This document shows, piece after piece, positions 6,719-12,397 of a stretch of DNA of 13,792 nt (the first letter of the stretch is position 1; each line of letters opens with the position of its first letter). Below the pieces are notes generated by a model. The model saw nothing but the letters and a program-made list of their open reading frames with translations, had not been told where the DNA came from and made no database searches. The stretch lies in contig JAVBKB010000088.1 in the NCBI GenBank assembly GCA_031554275.1, positions 1 to 13,792 of the forward strand, given 5' to 3'. A program made the translations under genes and the position numbers. This DNA is from JAVBKB01 sp031554275 (lineage in GTDB: Bacteria > Bacillota > Bacilli > JARBTR01).

Positions 6719-7090
6719 TTAATTTTTAAAAAAATTTGTGTTTTTTCCAGAATTAAATCTTCCAGCATCTTTGAATTCATTTCTTAAAAGCTTACGAATT
6801 TCCGATTCAGAAATCTTTTCTTTATCAGACTTTTCAGGTGAAATCCATTCCTTCTCAAGAAATTTTTTTTTAATTCCTGCAATGCTAATTCCCTCATCGA
6901 TAAGCTTAATGATTTCCTCCAGTTTTTCAAGATCTTGAAATGAGTATAGACGATGCTTTCCTTCAGTTCGAGCAGGTTGTATCAAGCCATTTTCTTCATA
7001 GTAGCGTATCTGTCGAGCAGTTAAACCCGTCTGTTGCATCGCAGTACCAATCGGGAATAATGGCGTGGTTTTCATGTCTTTTTCAGCCAC
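6719..7090 (-). CDS. glnR: MerR-family nitrogen repressor GlnR
   Basis: GlnR represses glnRA when nitrogen is plentiful. The 123-residue protein has a MerR-type helix-turn-helix in about residues 12-50, with the family stretch TARQIRYYEENGLIQPAR and HRLYSF, followed by a dimer helix (DLEKLEEIIKLIDEG) and a charged tail ending in LLRNEFKDAGRF. That last segment matches the B. subtilis GlnR tail that senses glutamine synthetase, but the tail after AGRF is shorter (B. subtilis GlnR is about 135 residues). I chose GTG at 7088-7090, since AAAGGA lies about 9 bases upstream; an ATG six codons in (7073-7075) is the alternative. First gene of the glnRA operon, behind a near-consensus promoter with a GlnR operator, so it should repress itself. 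TnrA is ruled out by the glnA linkage. Confidence 0.95.
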   Translation of the reverse strand: MAEKDMKTTPLFPIGTAMQQTGLTARQIRYYEENGLIQPARTEGKHRLYSFQDLEKLEEIIKLIDEGISIAGIKKKFLEKEWISPEKSDKEKISESEIRKLLRNEFKDAGRFNSGKNTNFFKN

Positions 7091-7130
7091 ATTGATACAT
7101 CCTTTCTTCGAAAAATCAGTTTACTTAAAG

Positions 7131-7160
7131 ATTATATGTATTCCGCGTCATAAATGTCAA
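7131..7160 (-). promoter_or_regulatory. glnRA promoter
   Basis: On the minus strand a perfect TTGACA (7160-7155) and a perfect TATAAT (7136-7131) are 18 bp apart. The glnR start lies about 40 bp downstream. A GlnR operator lies just upstream of the -35 element and a weaker one overlaps it. Confidence 0.85.
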
Positions 7161-7162
7161 CA
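7146..7162. promoter_or_regulatory. Candidate second, degenerate GlnR operator
   Basis: Read on the minus strand, TGTTGACATTTATGACG keeps six of the eight fixed bases of TGTNAN7TNACA. It overlaps the glnRA -35 element, and its centre is 22 bp (two helical turns) from the perfect operator. B. subtilis glnRA has a comparable pair of sites. Confidence 0.5.
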
Positions 7163-7167
7163 CGTTA

Positions 7168-7184
7168 TGTTAGAAAACCTAACA
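7168..7184. promoter_or_regulatory. GlnR/TnrA operator
   Basis: TGTTAGAAAACCTAACA is a perfect match to the GlnR/TnrA consensus TGTNAN7TNACA. It lies 7 bp upstream of the glnRA -35 box. It is also only about 60 bp from the divergent AlkD-like gene, so bound GlnR or TnrA could affect that gene too; that is a guess. Confidence 0.88.
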
Positions 7185-7245
7185 TCACTCGAAAATATTT
7201 TTTTTATGATACACTAATCGAAAAACAATCGGAGGGTTAAAAACA

Positions 7246-7953
7246 ATGTTGCTAGACGAAATCATGCTTGAGCTAGAACAAATGGGAACTGAGCAAACAA
7301 AGAAAACCTTTCTTAGACATGGTGCAGTTGAACCGCTTTTCGGTGTAAAAATCGGCGACATGAAAAAGCTAGTGAAATATATCAGAAAAGACCATCAACT
7401 TGCTTTAGATTTATTTGCAACAAACAATTCAGATGCTATGTACTTGGCTGGTTTGGCAATTGACCCAAAGAAAATGTCAAAGGAAGTTTTAAAGAAATGG
7501 ATAAAGCAAGCGAGCTGGTATATGATTGCTGAATGTCCTGTGGCAAGTGTTGCCGCAGAATCAAAATTTGCACTTGAACTTGCTCGTGAGTGGTTATATT
7601 CTGAGCAGGCGATCACACGATGTGCTGGTTGGAACACGTACACAAATTATTTATCAATCACTCCAGATGATCAATTAGACTATATTGAAGTTCAAAAGCT
7701 GTTAACTAAAGCAGGTGATACTATCCATCAAGAAGAAAACAGAGTGCGTTACAATATGAATAACTTCATAATCGGAGTTGGTACTTTCGTGGGATCACTA
7801 CACGGGGACGCAAGGATAATTGCTGAAAAGGTGGGAAAAGTGTCAGTGAACCTTGGTGACACCGCTTGCAAAGTTCCTCTTGCTACCTCCTACCTAGAAA
7901 AAATCGAAGCAACAGATCGGATTGGCTACAAAAAGAAGTCTTGTAGATGTTAG
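7246..7953 (+). CDS. AlkD-like DNA alkylation repair protein (HEAT-like repeats)
   Basis: The 235-residue protein is almost wholly helical, with no signal or membrane segment. It resembles the DNA_alkylation (AlkD-type) family, whose members cradle DNA with HEAT-like repeats and remove alkylated bases. Seen here: GVKIGDMKKLVKYI (about 28-41), the helical pair SDAMYLAGLAID, SWYMIAECPVASV near residue 90, an Arg in ITRCAGW, and a conserved-looking C-terminal tail LGDTACKVPLA to the end. By my remembered alignment, the spot that holds Trp-Asp catalytic residues in B. cereus AlkD (SWWDSVDS) reads SWYMIAEC here, so the key Asp may be Glu or absent. Activity is therefore unsure. ATG follows GGAGGG with a 9-base gap. 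Divergent from glnR. No terminator is clear after it. Confidence 0.75.
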   Translation: MLLDEIMLELEQMGTEQTKKTFLRHGAVEPLFGVKIGDMKKLVKYIRKDHQLALDLFATNNSDAMYLAGLAIDPKKMSKEVLKKWIKQASWYMIAECPVASVAAESKFALELAREWLYSEQAITRCAGWNTYTNYLSITPDDQLDYIEVQKLLTKAGDTIHQEENRVRYNMNNFIIGVGTFVGSLHGDARIIAEKVGKVSVNLGDTACKVPLATSYLEKIEATDRIGYKKKSCRC

Positions 7954-8058
7954 AATCGAGAATGCTTATTAAATCGAAAAACCAACAGAACTTATTAGTC
8001 TAATTGTTTGATGAAACAAGATTTTAGTAGCACAATGAACTTGAAATCCGCTACATAG

Positions 8059-8120
8059 AAAAAATACTAAGGTTAGAAATGGTAGCTCAAAATCCGACCT
8101 ACACCGCTAATCTTAGTATT
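8059..8120 (-). terminator. Long-looped terminator after the B3/B4 gene
   Basis: AATACTAAGGTTAG (8063-8076) pairs with CTAATCTTAGTATT (8107-8120): 14 bp with one G-U pair. The 30-base loop holds a further short stem (GTAG/CTAC). On the minus strand six T follow directly (8064-8059), so it should end transcription of the B3/B4 gene. The 7954-8058 stretch beside it shows no gene. Confidence 0.7.
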
Positions 8121-8150
8121 ATATTTCAATATATAACTATTCAAAAAAGA

Positions 8151-8843
8151 CTAAATTTCAAAATTTCTCTCGTCTGTATTAACAATATAAATCTCAGTTG
8201 ATGCCTGACAATACCTTTGTACAAGGCTGTTAAGCTCGTCCACCGCACCAATGAGTCGTCTTCTATCTTCTTCCGCAATACATTCGACCACAAGCACTGC
8301 CTTTTCTGTATCATTTGTCAGTTTTGACAAATCTGATTCCCGCCAATTAAATGAACGACAAATGATTTTTTCATCGTCTTTATAAATCACTTCACCTGCT
8401 GGAGGGAATTCGTCTTCTGCTTCTCCTAAAGGACGAAATGGTTCTACACCTGTACCGAGGGTCAGTTGTAAATCACCCACTAACGAATCGATATCTTCTC
8501 CACCACACGGCAAAAAATGTTTAATTGAAATCGCATTATAGATATCCACAAGTGGATTAATTGATGGCAATGGCTTATCATTAGCAACCCGTCGAAGTAG
8601 CGCTTCAATTGAAGAACGATTCTTTTTCTCTCCAAACTGTTTATATGCCTCTCGCCAATTCTTAACCACCTCAAAGTCCATTAGGGCAGTCTCACCGATT
8701 TTTTCTTTTGAAAGAATTACGCTATCAGCAAGAATTTTTTCACCTACCTCTGATGGCTGGTTGTTAATTCCCGTGCAGACAATAACTCCTAAAGTAAGAT
8801 TTGGATACATTTCGAAAATCTGATCGGACACTTTAAATTCCAA
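8151..8843 (-). CDS. Free-standing B3/B4 domain protein (PheT editing-domain-like)
   Basis: This 230-residue cytosolic protein matches the B3/B4 domain of the phenylalanyl-tRNA synthetase beta chain, the part that checks and clears wrongly charged tRNA, but it has no other synthetase domain. Seen: the N-terminal half with WREAYKQFG (about 62-70), NRSSIEALLRRV (74-85) and PSINPLVDIYNAISIKHFLPCGGED (about 93-117), which is the family's best conserved block; and a C-terminal half with EFPPAGEVIYKDDEKIICRSFNWRES. The family's real substrate is not known; an amino-acid or tRNA quality-control role is inference. I chose TTG at 8841-8843 because GGAGGTG sits 9 bases upstream and no better start exists. 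It lies 52 bp downstream of divIB without a terminator, so it may share transcripts with divIB, and it is followed by a terminator. Confidence 0.85.
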   Translation of the reverse strand: MEFKVSDQIFEMYPNLTLGVIVCTGINNQPSEVGEKILADSVILSKEKIGETALMDFEVVKNWREAYKQFGEKKNRSSIEALLRRVANDKPLPSINPLVDIYNAISIKHFLPCGGEDIDSLVGDLQLTLGTGVEPFRPLGEAEDEFPPAGEVIYKDDEKIICRSFNWRESDLSKLTNDTEKAVLVVECIAEEDRRRLIGAVDELNSLVQRYCQASTEIYIVNTDERNFEI

Positions 8844-8895
8844 AACCCTTGCACCTCCAAAATAAATGTAAAATTCATATTAATATTATTTGTAC

Positions 8896-9636
8896 TTAAT
8901 ATGCTTTAAAATACATCCCGACTTCGATATCAATGATTCCCTTTTCACCTGGCTGAAGCTGACTAATTAGGTTCGGGTAGTAGGATAGGTTCTGTGCTAA
9001 ATTATTGATATTTCCGACAACCTTCATTCCATCATTCATGTACATATAAATACAACTCGGATCAGTTTCTTTAGGATCATAATGTACTTCGGAAATTCGG
9101 TTCAAAATATCTGCTGGTACTTGGCTAAGTTCGCCAACTAAGTTTGCTAAATATTCGTCTGAGCTAAATCCAAAAAATATCGGCAAATCGGTTGAAGGAG
9201 TGGCAGTACCCATCTCTAGTTTGATTACACCGCTTTCAAGAATGGGCGCGTAGATTGTTTCTGTCTTGGCATATCCGATTGGTTTGGATTCTGCAATTTC
9301 AATCCTCAAAGTATTCGGAAATGATTTACTGATTTTGACTTGATGTATTTCTTTATGTTCCTCTAATCTCTGTTGCAGATCCTTTGAGTTAAATGTGATG
9401 AACAAATCCTCTTCTTGGATGTCACCCCATGCCTTAATTTCTGCCAATGTCACATAGGAATTTCCACTGAGTTTAATGTTGCCTAATTTACTAAAGGAAG
9501 AATTAAAGTACACGATAAGCACCATAAGCACGAAGAAAATCGTCAAAAGCACCTTTAATCGGAACTTTGCTTTTTGTCTTCGTGTTTCTTTTAATTGAGG
9601 AATTCTATCTTCTAATGAAACAACATTTTTTTTCAT
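8896..9636 (-). CDS. divIB: Cell division protein DivIB (FtsQ family)
   Basis: DivIB joins DivIC and FtsL at the division site and steadies the septal cell-wall machine. The 246-residue protein has a basic cytosolic start with LEDRIPQLKETRRQKAK (8-24), one membrane helix (about 28-44), an outside POTRA domain (about 50-120, with ISKSFPNTLRIEIAE), a beta domain, and the typical end SQLQPGEKGIIDIEVGMYF. ATG at 9634-9636 follows AAAGGTG with a 6-base gap; an in-frame GTG three codons earlier lies inside that ribosome binding site. The highly charged C-terminal tail of B. subtilis DivIB is missing. It is 95 bp downstream of spoVD on the same strand, but a terminator and a nested promoter separate them. 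The mur genes normally upstream are absent. Confidence 0.95.
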   Translation of the reverse strand: MKKNVVSLEDRIPQLKETRRQKAKFRLKVLLTIFFVLMVLIVYFNSSFSKLGNIKLSGNSYVTLAEIKAWGDIQEEDLFITFNSKDLQQRLEEHKEIHQVKISKSFPNTLRIEIAESKPIGYAKTETIYAPILESGVIKLEMGTATPSTDLPIFFGFSSDEYLANLVGELSQVPADILNRISEVHYDPKETDPSCIYMYMNDGMKVVGNINNLAQNLSYYPNLISQLQPGEKGIIDIEVGMYFKAY

Positions 9637-9652
9637 GCATAACACCTTTATT

Positions 9653-9689
9653 AAAAAAATCTAGATGACAATCTCATGCCATCTAGATT
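9653..9689 (-). terminator. Terminator of spoVD
   Basis: AATCTAGATG (9658-9667) and CATCTAGATT (9680-9689) form a perfect 10-bp stem with a 12-base loop; on the minus strand seven T follow (9659-9653). It stops transcription from spoVD just before the divIB ribosome binding site. Confidence 0.88.
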
Positions 9690-9695
9690 ATAACA
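9687..9695 (-). promoter_or_regulatory. Extended -10 promoter of divIB, nested in the spoVD terminator
   Basis: The minus strand reads TGTTATAAT (9695-9687), a perfect extended -10 element (TGN-TATAAT). No good -35 is present at 17-18 bp. Its last three bases fall in the upstream arm of the spoVD terminator. A start about 7 bases further on, near 9680, would give an RNA lacking that arm, so the new transcript would escape the hairpin while spoVD read-through would not. Confidence 0.5.
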
Positions 9696-9731
9696 CAGTC
9701 TATGTGTAGCCTGAAACAATCACTTTGATAA

Positions 9732-11645
9732 TTAATCACCCAGCATAAGGCGAATTGTCGACCCCTCTTGAACTTTCACACCAGGTTCTGGCGATTGCTC
9801 AACCACTTTATTGCCAACGCCTTCAATCTCTGTTTTTAAATTATATAACTGATTCACAATTTCATCCTTTGTTAAACCGACTAGGTTTGGAGCAGTCACT
9901 GTAACTGGGTCGGGCCAACGATATTCTTTTTCTATTTGTTCTGTCCTTTTCTCCACGCCTAGCGCTGGTAACATATCTTCCAACATATTGCCAACAATCG
10001 GTGCGGCTACTACCCCACCAAACTGCTGTGTGCCTTTTGGGTTATCAACTGCTACATATACTACAATCTCCGGTTTATCAGCAGGCGCAAAACCAATAAA
10101 TGATACAATGTGATTGTTTTCTAAATAGTGACCATCCTGAGCCTTTTGAGCAGTTCCAGTTTTGCCGCCAACACGGTAATTATCTACATATGCACCACGT
10201 CCTGTTCCCAATGCAACGACCGACTCGAGTGCTTCTCGAACTTGTTTCGAAGTTTCTTCGGAAATGACCTTGCGCTTTGCTTGTGGTTTCTTATCCATAA
10301 CCACTTCGCCAGTTGTTGGATCAAGGATTTCTTTTGCGATAAATGGTGTGTAGAGTGTGCCACCGTTAATTGCTGCAGAAACTGCCATTACTTGTTGGAT
10401 CGGTGTCACTGATACACCTTGTCCAAAAGCAGTTGTCGCTTGTTCAACAGGACCTACTTGGCTCATTTTGAACATAATTCCTGTACTCTCGCCTGACAAG
10501 TCAACACCTGTTTTCGTGCCAAAACCAAAGGCATTGATGTAAGAAAATAATTTGTCTTTTCCCAAGCGATTGCCCAGTTCAACAAATCCAGGGTTACAGG
10601 AGTTTTGCACTACCTCCAAGAAGGATTGATCCCCATGGCCGCCAGCTTTCCAACAACGTAATCTTGCGCCACCAATTTCAACAGCGCCATGATCGTGGAA
10701 ATGTTCTTCCAATAAATCAACTTTTTTCTCTTCTAATGCTGCCGCAAGTGTAATAATTTTAAAAGTCGATCCTGGTTCATATGTACTCCAAACAGGTAGA
10801 TTTCTATTATAGATTTCTTGAGGAACATTTTTATAATTGGCTGGGTCGAAGTTTGGTCTACTTGACATCCCGAGAATTTCACCAGTGTTTGGATTCACCG
10901 CAATGGCAATAATACCATCAGGGTTATAGGTCGCTTGCGCAATATCTAGTTCCCGCTCCATAACGGTTTGCACTTTGTTATCAATAGTCAGGATAAGATC
11001 ATCACCGTTTTTCGGTGTTTGATAATCATCTGCCAAATTATTTAGTTTGTTTCCTTTTGCATCTGAATAGAGTTTAACGCTACCTTTTTCACCTTTTAAC
11101 AATTTGTCATAGGTAAGCTCTAAACCTACTAACCCTTGGTTATCAATTCCTGCAAAGCCTAGCACTTGTGATAACTCATTACCATAAGGATAGTATCTTC
11201 GTGAATCCTCAGCAATGTACACTCCTTCTAAGGAGAGTGCCCGAATTTGTTTTGCTACATCATGACTGATTTTTCTACCTTCCGGGATGCGCTCTATCAT
11301 TGATTTCTTGATCAAATGTTCCATCACCGCAGTTGAATCCACTTGGAGAATTGTTGCCAATTTCTCAGCAGTTTGCTCTGGTTTAACGATTTGGCGTGGC
11401 ACTACATAAACTGTTGGGGTGCTCTTATTTGTCGCAAGCACAACACCGTTACGATCTTTAATTTCTCCTCGTTTCGGTTCGAAAGGAATGTTCCGACTCC
11501 AAGAATCCTTTGCCTTGTCCATCAGCATTGCACCTGAATATAGCTGTACATACCCTAGGCGAATGTCAATGATGATAAAAGCAACTAATCCAAACATCAA
11601 AGCCCATATTAGCCGCTTTCTAACTGTCACATTTGAAACACGCAT
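9732..11645 (-). CDS. spoVD: Sporulation-specific penicillin-binding protein SpoVD
   Basis: SpoVD is a class B penicillin-binding protein, a transpeptidase that cross-links spore cortex peptidoglycan from the forespore outer membrane. The 637-residue protein has a short cytosolic start (MRVSNVTVRKR, matching B. subtilis SpoVD), a membrane helix (about 12-29), a dimerisation domain, and the transpeptidase domain with STFK (Ser293), SCN (349-351) and KTGT (495-498). One PASTA domain follows (about 582-636). One PASTA and near-identical stretches such as STYEPGSTFKIITLAAALEE favour SpoVD over PBP2B, which has two. ATG at 11643-11645 follows GAGGTGG with an 8-base gap; an in-frame ATG seven codons earlier lies upstream of that site. 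In B. subtilis murE and the other mur genes follow; here a terminator and divIB do. No pbpB, ftsL or mraZ is seen upstream either. Confidence 0.96.
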   Translation of the reverse strand: MRVSNVTVRKRLIWALMFGLVAFIIIDIRLGYVQLYSGAMLMDKAKDSWSRNIPFEPKRGEIKDRNGVVLATNKSTPTVYVVPRQIVKPEQTAEKLATILQVDSTAVMEHLIKKSMIERIPEGRKISHDVAKQIRALSLEGVYIAEDSRRYYPYGNELSQVLGFAGIDNQGLVGLELTYDKLLKGEKGSVKLYSDAKGNKLNNLADDYQTPKNGDDLILTIDNKVQTVMERELDIAQATYNPDGIIAIAVNPNTGEILGMSSRPNFDPANYKNVPQEIYNRNLPVWSTYEPGSTFKIITLAAALEEKKVDLLEEHFHDHGAVEIGGARLRCWKAGGHGDQSFLEVVQNSCNPGFVELGNRLGKDKLFSYINAFGFGTKTGVDLSGESTGIMFKMSQVGPVEQATTAFGQGVSVTPIQQVMAVSAAINGGTLYTPFIAKEILDPTTGEVVMDKKPQAKRKVISEETSKQVREALESVVALGTGRGAYVDNYRVGGKTGTAQKAQDGHYLENNHIVSFIGFAPADKPEIVVYVAVDNPKGTQQFGGVVAAPIVGNMLEDMLPALGVEKRTEQIEKEYRWPDPVTVTAPNLVGLTKDEIVNQLYNLKTEIEGVGNKVVEQSPEPGVKVQEGSTIRLMLGD

Positions 11646-11683
11646 ATGCTTGTCCACCTCATCCATATAACTTTGATATGCCT

Positions 11684-11713
11684 AATGTATGAACTAAACA
11701 TAAGCTATTAGAA
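11684..11713 (-). promoter_or_regulatory. Candidate sigma-E promoter of spoVD
   Basis: On the minus strand CATACATT (11691-11684) matches the sigma-E -10 consensus CATACAMT except for one base. TTCTAAT (11713-11707), 15 bp upstream, is a partial match to the -35. spoVD is made in the mother cell under sigma-E in B. subtilis, which fits, but the -35 is weak. Confidence 0.4.
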
Positions 11714-11737
11714 CAACGGAATCTGCCTGCCACTCCA

Positions 11738-11770
11738 TAAAGAAACTGCACCTCCGAGTGGAAGTACAGT
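11738..11770 (-). terminator. Terminator after the 153-residue protein gene
   Basis: ACTGCACCTCC (11745-11755) and GGAAGTACAGT (11760-11770) form an 11-bp stem with two wobble pairs and a 4-base loop. On the minus strand TTTCTTT follows. It lies between the unknown gene and spoVD and would end transcription of the former. Confidence 0.65.
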
Positions 11771-11830
11771 CATCACTTTCAACTTGTTATTCAGAAAAAA
11801 GATTTAATGCTAAACCATTGACCCAATTAG

Positions 11831-12292
11831 TTACCTTATATATGTCATTTCAATATTTACTAGCCTATCTAAATCGATTTCTATACGCATATCTTCATGT
11901 TCATTAATGGCAGCTAAGGTTTTCTCTGTTATAGTCAATTTCTTAATAGGGTTTGAATTTTCGAAGAAAATCCCCCATACTAGTCCTTCATTTGCATCCA
12001 CACAAGCCAGAAAACCCTCATTTCCCATTGCGCCAGCCCCACCATAAATTTTGCCATGTTGATAGTCAATACTTGTCCATGCATCAACATTTGTCCAACA
12101 ATCGGAATGATAGTTTTCAAGGCTCTCAATTGTGGTGTCGCACAAAGGCGAACAATATATATTGCGTTCTTGGCTATTTGGGTTGTATATGCTGTGACAG
12201 TTCAAAATGGTTAGCTTTCCATTTGGGTATACAATAGAATCAATTCCGGGAAGTTGATTCGCGCACCAATTTTCTTGTATCAGATTTTTCAT
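11831..12292 (-). CDS. Unrecognised 153-residue cytosolic protein
   Basis: I do not recognise this family. The protein is acidic, soluble-looking, and has no signal peptide or membrane helix. Five cysteines lie in the first two thirds: one near residue 9, one in ILNCHS, two in YCSPLC and one in SDCW. A sixth follows in FLACVD. The middle is rich in Gly and aromatics (KIYGGAGAMGNEGF, LVWGIFFENSNP), which suggests a beta-sheet fold; the end is helical then strand-like. ATG at 12290-12292 follows AAAGGAG with an 8-base gap, so an in-frame extension to 12319 is unlikely. It stands between the broken lpdV and spoVD and has its own terminator. Small soluble proteins of this shape include immunity proteins, but nothing else here supports that. 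Confidence 0.75.
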   Translation of the reverse strand: MKNLIQENWCANQLPGIDSIVYPNGKLTILNCHSIYNPNSQERNIYCSPLCDTTIESLENYHSDCWTNVDAWTSIDYQHGKIYGGAGAMGNEGFLACVDANEGLVWGIFFENSNPIKKLTITEKTLAAINEHEDMRIEIDLDRLVNIEMTYIR

Positions 12293-12364
12293 GGAGAATG
12301 CTCCTTTCCACTTAACCATAGTTTTATAAGCGAAATCTTAAAAGTTGCTCTACAAACCATATAG

Positions 12365-12383
12365 AAAAAAGACAAGCCCTGTC
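12365..12383 (-). terminator. Weak candidate terminator after lpdV
   Basis: GACAA (12371-12375) pairs with CTGTC (12379-12383) around a 3-base loop, with one wobble pair; six T follow on the minus strand (12370-12365). The short stem makes it a weak call, but the place, 15 bp after the lpdV stop, is right. Confidence 0.4.
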
Positions 12384-12397
12384 GAATTTCCGACTGA

